The notes under the pieces were generated by a model, which was given only the letters and a program-made list of their open reading frames with translations, was not told where the DNA came from and did no database searches. A stretch of DNA of 64,000 bases, taken from assembly GCF_009380155.1 (NCBI RefSeq), contig NZ_WHUV01000006.1, forward strand, positions 186,001-250,000, given 5' to 3'. This document shows positions 32,554-40,384 of the stretch, in pieces. Every line of letters begins with the position of its first letter. Within the stretch, counting starts at the first letter, position 1. The position numbers and the translations under genes were made by a program. The stretch comes from Pseudomonas piscis (GTDB taxonomy: Bacteria > Pseudomonadota > Gammaproteobacteria > Pseudomonadales > Pseudomonadaceae).

Positions 32554-35013
32554 TTACCACTTGTAGTTGACGCTGGCCATGACGTTGCGGCGGTCGCCGT
32601 AGTAGCAGTAGGTGCCGTCGCAGGTCGACATGTATTCCTTGTCGAACACGTTGTTGGCGTTCAGAGCCACGCTGGCGCCCTTGAGCGAATTGCTCAGGCG
32701 TCCCAGGTCATAGTGCACGGCGGCATCGTAGACGGTGTAGGAGTCGGTATGACCGTCGGATTTGTTGGCGACATAGGGCAGGCTGCCCGCAGGGATATTG
32801 TTGGTCTCACCGATGTAGCGGGCACCGAAGCCTACGCCAAAGCCATCCAGCAGGCCGTTGTGCCAGGTGTAGTCAGCCCAGACCGCTGCCTGGTTCTCCG
32901 GGGTGATGGGCAATGGACGGTTCTTGTCCTGAGGGTCGCCGACCTTGGTCATCTTGCTGTTGGCATAGGTGTAGGAGGCGGTCAGCTTGAGGTTCTCGTT
33001 GACGTTACCCACGGCCTCCAGCTCGAAACCACGCACCTTGACCTCACCCAATGGCCGGCTGACGCCCAGGTTGTCGGTAAGCACGATGTTCTGGCGGGTC
33101 AGGTCATATACCGCAGCGGTGAACAGCATCTCGCTGCCTGGGGGCTGGTACTTGAGGCCCAGTTCGTACTGCTTGCCGGTGCTGGGCTCGAAGGCTTTGC
33201 CGGTGCTGCTGCCACCGGCTTCGGATTGGAAGGACTCGGCGTAGGAAACATAGGGCGTGAAGCCTGAATCGAAGACATAGCTCAGCGCCGCGTTGCCGGT
33301 GAAGGCGTGGTCGTCGCGTTTGTCACGGGGCTGGTTGTCGATGTTGTAGAACTTGGTATCGGTGTGCAGCCAGTCCTGGCGGCCGCCAAGGGTCAGGCGC
33401 CAGTTGTCCAGAGCCATCTGGTCTTGGAGGTACAGCCCGGTGCCCTGGCGCTTCTGGTTGTAATCGTTGAACGCGGAATAGCTGACCTTGCTGAAGTCCT
33501 GGTCGTAGATCGGGCGGATGATGTTGCTGGTGGGGGCCTCGCCGTACAGCCACTTGTAGTTGGTGTTGATGCGTTGGTGATCGAGGCCTAGCAACAACGT
33601 GTGCTTGAGTTCACCAGTGTTGAAGTCGGCCTGGAAGTTGTTGTCCACGGCGAACTGGCTGATGTCTTCGTTGACGATGTTGGCCCCACGGCGGACCGTG
33701 CCATCCGGGCTTACAGCCTGGTCGGGCTTGTTGGGCCAATAACCGCCGCCAGCGGTGATGCCCTGGAACGACAGGTCGCTCTTGGTGTAGCGCAGATTCT
33801 GACGGAACTGCCAAACGTCATTCATGCGGTGCTCGAAGGCATAACCCAGCGCGTAATAGGTCTTGTCGTAGAACTCCCAGCTCGGATCGCCGAGGTTCTT
33901 GTGGTATTTGATTTTGCCTGCGGGGGTCGCCAGCTTGGTGCCTTGCAGTGGCAGGAACTGGCTGGTGATACCGGTATCGTCACGGTTGAACTGGCTGAGG
34001 AAGGTCAGCTTGGTGTCTTCATCGATGTTCCAGGTCAGGCTGGGAGCCAGGTTGTAGCGTTTGTCCTGGTTGTGTTCGATGGCGGTGTTGGCATCGCGGA
34101 CTACACCACTGACGCGGTACAGGAAGCGGCCTTCGTCATCGATGGGGCCTGTGCTGTCGAAGCTGATCTGTTTGCGTTGATAGCTGCCGATCTGCAATTG
34201 CACTTCGTGGCTGGCGATTTCTTCAGGGCGACGGCTGACCATGTCCAGCAAGCCTCCCGGAGGCGTCTGGCCGTAGACCGACGACGCCGGCCCACGCAGC
34301 AGGGCTACTCGTTCAAGGTCCCAGGTTTCCATCTTCGGCATGGTGTAGGTGCCCTTGGGGAGCGGCAAACCATCGAGGAATTGGGTGGGTTCGAAGCCTC
34401 TTACGGTCAGCCACTCTGCACGGCTGTCGCTGCCATAGCTGCTGGCGGTGACGCCGGGCATGTAGCGCACGGCGTCATCGAGGTTTTGCACGGCGCGGTC
34501 AGTCATCTGCTGACGGGTGGCGACGGAAATCGAGCGTGGCACTTCCCGCAGTTCCGTGTCGGTCTTGGTTCCCGCTGCGGTACGAGTGGCGGCATAACCT
34601 TCCACGGGGCCCCAGGCGGTTTCATAGCTGCCTTGGCCACTGATATTGGTTTCCGGCAGGGCCACGACGCCGTCCGGTGCGGCCACCAGGCTGTAGGTGC
34701 CGGCGCTGCTGTGCTGCAGTTGCAGGCCAGTGCCGCGCAAGGCTTCGCGCAGGGCGCCGGCGGCGTCGAACTGGCCCTGGACCGGGGCCGAGGTCTTGCC
34801 GGCCGCCAGGGACGGATTCAGGCTCAGGGCCAGGCCGGCCTGGCTGGCGATCTGGTTCAGGGTGCTGGCCAGGGGCGCCGCCGGCAGGTTGTAGGCGCGC
34901 ACGCTGGAGGACTGCTCGGCCGCCATCAGCAACGGGCTGGCCAGGGGGGCGCTCAGGGCAATGGCAATGGCCAGCAGGCTGGGGCGCAACAGGGTGTCTA
35001 GGGGGCGGGACAT
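32554..35013 (-). CDS. fiuA: FiuA-like TonB-dependent hydroxamate siderophore receptor
   Basis: 819 residues. A signal peptide (ending near SPLLMAAEQ) is followed by a STN signalling domain (SVRAYNLPAAPLASTLNQIASQAGLALSLNP, about 37-110), a plug (LREVPRSISVATRQQMTDRAVQNLDDAVRYMPGV, LLRGPASSVYGQTPPGGLLDMVSRR) and a 22-strand barrel ending in the aromatic W of ASVNYKW. The STN domain signals to FiuR/FiuI encoded next to it. The fiuI-fiuR-fiuA order and the neighbourhood (creBCD before, glcB after) match P. aeruginosa PA0472-PA0470, where FiuA imports ferrichrome. The ligand here is inferred from that. Confidence 0.88.
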   Translation of the reverse strand: MSRPLDTLLRPSLLAIAIALSAPLASPLLMAAEQSSSVRAYNLPAAPLASTLNQIASQAGLALSLNPSLAAGKTSAPVQGQFDAAGALREALRGTGLQLQHSSAGTYSLVAAPDGVVALPETNISGQGSYETAWGPVEGYAATRTAAGTKTDTELREVPRSISVATRQQMTDRAVQNLDDAVRYMPGVTASSYGSDSRAEWLTVRGFEPTQFLDGLPLPKGTYTMPKMETWDLERVALLRGPASSVYGQTPPGGLLDMVSRRPEEIASHEVQLQIGSYQRKQISFDSTGPIDDEGRFLYRVSGVVRDANTAIEHNQDKRYNLAPSLTWNIDEDTKLTFLSQFNRDDTGITSQFLPLQGTKLATPAGKIKYHKNLGDPSWEFYDKTYYALGYAFEHRMNDVWQFRQNLRYTKSDLSFQGITAGGGYWPNKPDQAVSPDGTVRRGANIVNEDISQFAVDNNFQADFNTGELKHTLLLGLDHQRINTNYKWLYGEAPTSNIIRPIYDQDFSKVSYSAFNDYNQKRQGTGLYLQDQMALDNWRLTLGGRQDWLHTDTKFYNIDNQPRDKRDDHAFTGNAALSYVFDSGFTPYVSYAESFQSEAGGSSTGKAFEPSTGKQYELGLKYQPPGSEMLFTAAVYDLTRQNIVLTDNLGVSRPLGEVKVRGFELEAVGNVNENLKLTASYTYANSKMTKVGDPQDKNRPLPITPENQAAVWADYTWHNGLLDGFGVGFGARYIGETNNIPAGSLPYVANKSDGHTDSYTVYDAAVHYDLGRLSNSLKGASVALNANNVFDKEYMSTCDGTYCYYGDRRNVMASVNYKW

Positions 35014-35168
35014 ACGGCGGCTCCTGGATGGAAATGTTTCGCAATTGCCTATGAGCCGGACGAGATTCGAAAAGTGATAGGGCGAATTGAAAATAATTTA
35101 GATTTGCGAAAGAAGGGCAGTCGCCCACCGGCTCCAAGGCAAGTTGGAGTCGGCGGGCAAAGGAGGTG

Positions 35169-36146
35169 TCAGGGCTTGAGATCGGCCTTGGCGACGACGT
35201 TGACCCACCAGTCGGTGCGCCGCTCGATCTGTACCGGCAGGGTCGGCAGCAGGGCGTCGAGCGCCAGGTCGGTGTTGTGCAGCGGGAAGCTGCCGGTGAT
35301 GCGCAGGTCGGCCACTTCGGGGGCGACGCCCAGGTAGCCGTGGCGATAACGGCCCAGCTCCTGGATCAGGTCGCCCAGGCGGGCGTTGTCCACCACCAGC
35401 ATGCCCCGGCTCCAGGCATCGGCGCCCAGGGCCAGGGCCTGTGGTGCTTGCAGGCCATCGCGCTGCATCAGTACCTGCTGGCCTTCCTTGAAGACTTTTT
35501 CGTCCTGGCCGTCCTGGGGCCGTGCGGCCACCGCCGATTGCAGCACGCCCAGGCGCGTGCCCTGGTCTTCGCGCTTGACCAGGAACCGGGTGCCCAGGGC
35601 CCGTAGCCGGCCGTCGCGGGTTTCGACGATGAACGGGCGACTGTCGCCGTGCCCGGTTTCGATCAGGACCTCGCCTTCCTGCAGGATGATGCGCCGCTGC
35701 TTGTCATCGAACCGCACGTCCAGCGCGCTGTGGGTATTGAGGTTGACCAGGGTGCCGTCGGACAGGCGCAGCATGAGCTGCTCGCCGGTCCCGGTGCGCT
35801 GGTCGGCCAGCCAGTAGTCCAGCGGCAGGTAGTGCTGCTCGAGGAACAGCGCCAGGCCTCCCACCAGCACCACGCTGGCGATCCCGCGGCCAAGCTTGCG
35901 CACGCGCCGGCGCAGGCCTTCGCGCGATTGCGCCAGGGCATTGCGCGCCGGGCCAGGAGCCAGGTTGAAGCGTTGGTCGAGCATGCCCAGTTGGCGCCAG
36001 GCGCGGGCGTGTTCTTCATGGGCGCAGTGCCATTTGGCGAACTCTTCGTGCTCCAGGGCACTGCCGCCGCCGTCCAGCGACAGCTGCCAGGCGATGGCGG
36101 CATCCAGCACTCGGGCGGACACCGGTTTGGAACTGATGGGGGTCAT
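35169..36146 (-). CDS. fiuR: FiuR, FecR-family anti-sigma regulator
   Basis: 325 residues. The N-terminal cytoplasmic part has the conserved AIAWQLSLDGGGSALEHEEFAKWHCAHEEHARAW (DUF4880). A membrane helix (IASVVLVGGLALFLEQHYL) leads to the periplasmic FecR domain (RLSDGTLVNLNTHSALDVRF, ILQEGEVLIETGHGDSRPFIVETRDG). It relays binding of ferri-siderophore on FiuA to the sigma factor. The start at 36146 overlaps the fiuI stop (ATGA). Confidence 0.9.
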   Translation of the reverse strand: MTPISSKPVSARVLDAAIAWQLSLDGGGSALEHEEFAKWHCAHEEHARAWRQLGMLDQRFNLAPGPARNALAQSREGLRRRVRKLGRGIASVVLVGGLALFLEQHYLPLDYWLADQRTGTGEQLMLRLSDGTLVNLNTHSALDVRFDDKQRRIILQEGEVLIETGHGDSRPFIVETRDGRLRALGTRFLVKREDQGTRLGVLQSAVAARPQDGQDEKVFKEGQQVLMQRDGLQAPQALALGADAWSRGMLVVDNARLGDLIQELGRYRHGYLGVAPEVADLRITGSFPLHNTDLALDALLPTLPVQIERRTDWWVNVVAKADLKP

Positions 36147-36661
36147 GTCGGCTCCCCGTAGAGGGCGATATAGCATTGGCGGATGCCCTGGGCCAGATAC
36201 TGGCGGACCCGGGGCACCGAGACCCCGAGACGGGTGGCGATCTCGGCGTGGCCCAGGCCATCGAGGCGGTTGTAGAGAAAGGCCGCGCGGGCCTTGCTCG
36301 ACAGTTTATCGAGCAGGCGGTCGATAGTCTTGAGGTCTTCGAGGATCATCTGCTGTTCTTCCGGCGAGGGCTGTTCGGTCTCGGGGATCAGCAACAGCTC
36401 GTTGAGATAGGCCTGCTCCAGGGCGGCGCGGCGGAAGTGATCGAACAACAGGCCCTTGGCCACCGCTACCAGGAAGGCCCGGGGCTCGCGGGGGGGCTTG
36501 AGTTCTTCGCGGCCCAGCAGGCGCACGAAGGTGTCCTGGCTCAGGTCTTCGGCGCGTTGGGCGCAGGCCACGTTGCGTCGCAGCCAGGCCAGCAGCCAAC
36601 CACGATGGTCGCGGTATAGCGCACCAACCAACTCATTGCGGGGGCTTGGGACTGACGACAA
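36143..36661 (-). CDS. fiuI: FiuI, iron-starvation ECF sigma factor
   Basis: 172 residues, FecI family: region 2 (LYRDHRGWLLAWLRRNVACAQRAEDLSQDTFVRLL) and region 4 (LSSKARAAFLYNRLDGLGHAEIATRLGVSVPRVRQYLAQGIRQCYIAL). It should drive fiuA transcription when FiuR is activated. The start is TTG at 36661, with GGTGA eight bases upstream. A Fur-box-like sequence lies 27 bases further upstream, consistent with expression only under iron limitation. Confidence 0.9.
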   Translation of the reverse strand: MSSVPSPRNELVGALYRDHRGWLLAWLRRNVACAQRAEDLSQDTFVRLLGREELKPPREPRAFLVAVAKGLLFDHFRRAALEQAYLNELLLIPETEQPSPEEQQMILEDLKTIDRLLDKLSSKARAAFLYNRLDGLGHAEIATRLGVSVPRVRQYLAQGIRQCYIALYGEPT

Positions 36662-36687
36662 CGGGAATCACCCAGGGAGAAGTTTCA

Positions 36688-36706
36688 AATAACGAGAATT
36701 ATTCGC
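36688..36706 (-). promoter_or_regulatory. Fur box upstream of fiuI
   Basis: AATAACGAGAATTATTCGC matches 13 of 19 positions of GATAATGATAATCATTATC. It is positioned to cover the fiuI promoter. Confidence 0.65.
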
Positions 36707-36795
36707 GATTGTGGCAGAGGCGAAACAGTGGCGCAATTCACGCTGGTCGGCTGTCTTGTCGCTGAGGATCGCGGGTGCTCAAGGCAAGGTTCTTG

Positions 36796-36900
36796 TTGTG
36801 GCGAGGGCGCAAGCACGCCCAAGGCGTTGTGCCAGCTAGCCCCGGGACTCAGGTGCTACGACCGCTGCGCGACCGAGCGCGAGCACGCTCCCTCGCCACA
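36796..36900. repeat. REP pair between fiuI and the exonuclease gene
   Basis: TTGTGGCGAGGGCGCAAGC begins at 36796, and CGAGCACGCTCCCTCGCCAC ends at 36899. These are inverted copies of the 'TGTGGCGAGGGAGC' REP type; between them is about 70 bases of GC-rich sequence without a gene. Confidence 0.75.
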
Positions 36901-36910
36901 GTAGGGTGGA

Positions 36911-37618
36911 TCAGAACGAGGGGGCCTGCTGCCGGCGCTTCCACTGGCTGAGGCGCTGTTGCAGGTTCAAGGGGCTGTGGATCTGTTGCTGGCGTGCGCG
37001 GTGAAACAGGATCAGCGCCAGCTCGGCGGTGGCCAGGGCGTCGGCCGCGGCGTGGTGACGCTCCACCACCTGGAGCTTGAAGCCGTTGACCCAATCGTCC
37101 AGGCCGGCGTCGCGGATATGGAACTCCGGACACAGCAGGGGTGCCATGTCCGCCACGTCGAGAAAGTCGTGCTGCAGGCGGTAGCCCAGGCTGTCCTTCA
37201 GTGCCCGAGCGAGCATGTGCTGGTCGAAGGGTGCATGGAACGCCAGTAGCGGGCTGTCGCCGACGAACTCCATGAAATCCAGCAGGGCCTCGATCGGATC
37301 GCTGCCGGCCGCGATGGCGCTGGGACCCAGGCCATGGATCAGCACGCTGGGGCTGAGCTTGTGGCCCTCGCGCTGCAAGGTGCGCTCGAATTGCTGGCGG
37401 AAGTCGATGGCGCCGTCCTCGATCGCCACCGCGCCAATGGACAGGACCTGGTCGCGATTGAGGTTCAGGCCGCTGGTTTCCACGTCCACCACCACCCAGC
37501 GCTGTTCGCGCAGGCTGCCTTCGCCCAGTGGGGCGAAGGCTGGCAGGCGCTCGCGGCGCAACTGCTGTTCGCCGTTCAAGACGCTGGCCGCCGGGCGAAA
37601 CCAGTTGAACAGGCTCAT
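36911..37618 (-). CDS. 3'-5' exonuclease, DnaQ/epsilon family
   Basis: 235 residues. The DEDDh motifs are visible: VVVDVETSGLNL (ExoI, D and E), LLAFHAPFDQHML (ExoII, with D), and the ExoIII HHAAADALATAEL (H and D). It is a stand-alone epsilon-like exonuclease rather than replicative DnaQ, given its N-terminal FNWFRPAASVLNGEQQLRRERLP extension. It overlaps by four bases the gene for a CBS/nucleotidyltransferase protein, an association recurrent in gamma-proteobacteria and likely to reflect a nucleotide-signalling role. Confidence 0.88.
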   Translation of the reverse strand: MSLFNWFRPAASVLNGEQQLRRERLPAFAPLGEGSLREQRWVVVDVETSGLNLNRDQVLSIGAVAIEDGAIDFRQQFERTLQREGHKLSPSVLIHGLGPSAIAAGSDPIEALLDFMEFVGDSPLLAFHAPFDQHMLARALKDSLGYRLQHDFLDVADMAPLLCPEFHIRDAGLDDWVNGFKLQVVERHHAAADALATAELALILFHRARQQQIHSPLNLQQRLSQWKRRQQAPSF

Positions 37619-39549
37619 AGCTGGTACCGCAGGGCCAGGCTGCTTTGCAGGCGCTGGGCCTGGCGCAGGGACTCACGGAGGATGCGCCGGTCCAGGTGGT
37701 TGAGGCTGTCCGGGTCGAGCCGGTTGGAGTAGGGCTGGTTGTCCCGGGTCTGGCGCTGGTGCTGCTGCATGCGGGTCTGCTGGATGAAGTGGTAGGCCTC
37801 TTCATAGGCGGCGCCATCGAGTGGCTCGACGACTTGCTTGGACACCAGTTGGCGCAGGCGCTCCAGGGTGTTGATGGCGCCGATGCCGTTGGCCAGGGCC
37901 AGCAGCCGGGCGCCGTCGACGAAGGGCGTGAGGCCCTGGACCTTGAGGTCGAGGGTGGCTTTCTCGCCGTTCTTTTTGGCCAGCACGAATTCGCGAAAGC
38001 GCCCCACCGGTGGCCGCTGGCGCAGGGCGTTCTCCGCCAGCATGCGCTGGAACAGGCGATTGTCGGCCACTTGGTCGAGGATCCCGCGGCGCAGTTGTTC
38101 GGCGCCTTGTTCGTCGCCCCAGACCACTCGCAGGTCGAAATAGATGCTCGAGCCCAGCAGGTTCTCCGGGGTCGCCTCGCGGATGAACGCCGCAAAGCGC
38201 CGGGCCCACTCGGCGCGGGACAGGCACAGCTCGGGGTTGCCGGCCATGATGTTGCCCTTGCACAGGGTGAAACCGCACTGGGCCAGGCTGTGGTTGATCT
38301 GCTGGGCGATGGGCAGCAGCTTGCCGCGGATCTCGGCCGCGTGGGCCGCATCCCGGGCCTCGAACAGGATGCCGTTGTCCTGGTCGGTGTGCAGGGTCTG
38401 TTCGCGCCGGCCTTCGCTGCCGAAGCACAGCCAGCTGAAGGGCACGCCCGGGTCGCCCTTGTCGGCCAGGGTCAGTTCGATCACCCGGCACACGGTGTGG
38501 TCGTTGAGCAGGGTGATGATGTGGGTGATCTGGGTCGACGAGGCGCCGTGGGCCAGCATGCGCTCCACCAGTTGGCCGATCTCGCCGCGCAGGGCCACCA
38601 GGTGCTCCACCCGTGGGGCATTGCGGATGGTCCGCGCCAGGTGCACCAGGTCGACCCGTTGCAGGGAGAACAGATCGCGCTCGGACACCACGCCGCACAG
38701 GCGCTGTTCCTTGACCAGGCAGACGTGGGCGATGTGGCGCTCGGTCATGGCGATGGCCGCGTCGAAGGCGCTGTGGTCCGGGCTGAGGAAGAACGGCGCC
38801 TGGGTCATGTGGCGGTCGATGGGCTGGTTGAGATCCTGGCTGCCGTCGGCCACCACCTGGCGCAGATCGCGCAGGGTGAAGATTCCCAGGGGCGCCTTGT
38901 GCTCGTCCACCACCACGATGCTGCCCACCTGCTGTTCATGCATCTGCGCCACGGCTTCGCGCAGTGGCGTGGCCGGCGAGCAGGTCACGGGATGGCGCAT
39001 GGCCAATTCGCCTAGGCGGGTGTTCAGCGAGTATTGGGTGCCGAGGGTTTCCACCGCCTTGCGCTTGACCTGCTGGTTGACCTGGTCGAGCAGGCTGCTG
39101 ACCCCACGCAGGGCGAAATCGCGGAACTCCGCCGACAGGGCGAACAGCTTGATGAAGGCGCCCTTGTTCAGTTGCAGGCAGAAGGTGTCTTCGGCGGCCC
39201 GGTGTTCGGTGCGTGTGGCTCGCTCGCCCAGCAGCGCGGCCAGGGGAAAGCATTCGCCGGTGGTGATCTCGAAGGTGGTCTCGGTGCTGCCCTTGGCGGC
39301 GTGGGTACGTTCGCCCACCACCCGGCCCTGCTTGACGATATAGAAGTGCTCCACCGGGCCGTCGGCCGGCTTGATGATGCTGTCGCCGGGGCCGTAGAAG
39401 CGCAGCTGGCATTGTTCCACCAGGTAGGCCAGGTGCAGGTTTTCCATCTGGTTGAAGGGCGGGAAGCGTTGCAGGAACTGCACCGTGCCCTGGATGTTCT
39501 GTAGTACCGCGGTCTTCCCGGCCTGGGTGAAGGCGTCCGTTTTACTCAT
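37615..39549 (-). CDS. cNMP-binding, CBS and DUF294 nucleotidyltransferase-domain protein
   Basis: 644 residues. Domains in order: a cyclic-nucleotide-binding-like domain (about 25-150, GPGDSIIKPADGPVEHFYIVKQGRVV), a CBS pair (about 185-305, MRHPVTCSPATPLREAVAQM and IDRHMTQAPFFLSPDHSAFDAAIAM), a DUF294 nucleotidyltransferase core (WLCFGSEGRREQTLHTDQDNGILF, with G-S and D-x-D) and a DUF294 C-terminal helical domain. It likely transfers or senses nucleotides. The start at 39549 (MSKTDAFTQAGK) is favoured over one 34 codons upstream although its ribosome site is weak. Coupled to the exonuclease gene by ATGA. Confidence 0.88.
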   Translation of the reverse strand: MSKTDAFTQAGKTAVLQNIQGTVQFLQRFPPFNQMENLHLAYLVEQCQLRFYGPGDSIIKPADGPVEHFYIVKQGRVVGERTHAAKGSTETTFEITTGECFPLAALLGERATRTEHRAAEDTFCLQLNKGAFIKLFALSAEFRDFALRGVSSLLDQVNQQVKRKAVETLGTQYSLNTRLGELAMRHPVTCSPATPLREAVAQMHEQQVGSIVVVDEHKAPLGIFTLRDLRQVVADGSQDLNQPIDRHMTQAPFFLSPDHSAFDAAIAMTERHIAHVCLVKEQRLCGVVSERDLFSLQRVDLVHLARTIRNAPRVEHLVALRGEIGQLVERMLAHGASSTQITHIITLLNDHTVCRVIELTLADKGDPGVPFSWLCFGSEGRREQTLHTDQDNGILFEARDAAHAAEIRGKLLPIAQQINHSLAQCGFTLCKGNIMAGNPELCLSRAEWARRFAAFIREATPENLLGSSIYFDLRVVWGDEQGAEQLRRGILDQVADNRLFQRMLAENALRQRPPVGRFREFVLAKKNGEKATLDLKVQGLTPFVDGARLLALANGIGAINTLERLRQLVSKQVVEPLDGAAYEEAYHFIQQTRMQQHQRQTRDNQPYSNRLDPDSLNHLDRRILRESLRQAQRLQSSLALRYQL

Positions 39550-39859
39550 GACGATTACCGCAATCTTCTTGGATTTGTTGTGTTCGGATCCCGGTAATAG
39601 TCGGCCCAGGTGCCCGCCAGCGCCCATTGGACGTAAGTCTAGGTGCGACATGCCGCGCGGGCGTCTGGCGCGGGCTGTGTTGCAGGTGGCGGCGGTCAGC
39701 GTTCACGGGGGCCGGACATTTGGCTTTGAGCCGCTGGCGATCGATGCAAAAAAGCTCTGATCAAGATGCTTGGAAATTTTTCCGACGAAGTGCACATTGG
39801 AGGCCTGCCTGGCGATGTCTGACCACTGTGCTAGGTGATTCGATCCTGTAGAGAACTGT
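39550..39859. other. Divergent promoter region
   Basis: 310 bases between the CBS-protein start and the rightward response-regulator gene. It contains an inverted pair ATTACCG (39554-39560) / CGGTAAT (39592-39598) just ahead of the CBS gene, a possible operator. No other structured element was recognised. Confidence 0.4.
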
Positions 39860-40306
39860 ATGTCCGACCACGATATCTTGAGCGATGCCGAGCGCGAGGC
39901 GCTGAGTGCCGTCATGCTGGAACCCGACCTGCCGCCGCAGCGGGTGCTGATTGCCGATGACGACAAGGATGCCCGCGAGCTGCTTTCGGAAATACTCGGT
40001 CTCGATGGCATTCGCTGCATGACCGCGGCCAGTGGCAAGGCGGCGTTGGAGATGCTCGAGTCGAACAAATCCATCGGCTTGCTGATCACCGACCTGCGCA
40101 TGGCGCCCTGCAGTGGCCTGGACCTGATTCGCCAGGTGCGCGAATCGGAACGGGCGGCCCTGCCGATCATCATCATTTCCGGCGACGCCGATGTGCGCGA
40201 CGCCATCGCCGCCATGCACCTGAGCGTGGTGGACTTCCTGCTCAAGCCCATCGATACCAGCAAGCTGCTGGCGCTGGTCAAGCATGAGCTGGGCGTGGTG
40301 CTGTAG
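39860..40306 (+). CDS. Single-domain response regulator
   Basis: 148 residues: a 28-residue N-terminal extension and one receiver domain with the acidic pair ADDDKDARELL, phospho-acceptor D in LLITDLRMAPCSG, the S/T in IIISGDADVRD and the K in VVDFLLKPIDTS. There is no output domain, and no histidine kinase gene is nearby. It probably acts by phosphotransfer or protein binding. The KPIDTSKLLALVK ending resembles receivers of hybrid kinases. It is convergent with glcB across a shared terminator. Confidence 0.85.
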   Translation: MSDHDILSDAEREALSAVMLEPDLPPQRVLIADDDKDARELLSEILGLDGIRCMTAASGKAALEMLESNKSIGLLITDLRMAPCSGLDLIRQVRESERAALPIIIISGDADVRDAIAAMHLSVVDFLLKPIDTSKLLALVKHELGVVL

Positions 40307-40335
40307 CGCCACCAGCACGACGAGCAGGCATGAAA

Positions 40336-40360
40336 AAGCCCCGGTCATGGACCGGGGCTT
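40336..40360. terminator. Bidirectional terminator between response regulator and glcB
   Basis: AAGCCCCGGTC (40336-40346), loop ATG, GACCGGGGCTT (40350-40360): a perfect 11-bp stem flanked by A's on the left and T's on the right, so it can serve both convergent genes. Confidence 0.85.
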
Positions 40361-40384
40361 TGCTTTACCGCTGGCGCTGCGTTG

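Noticed and set aside
35041..35110. Fur box or FecI-type promoter in the fiuR-fiuA gap
   Set aside because: The segment is AT-rich with AATTGAAAATAATTTAG, but it matches the Fur consensus poorly and no -35/-10 pair could be fixed.
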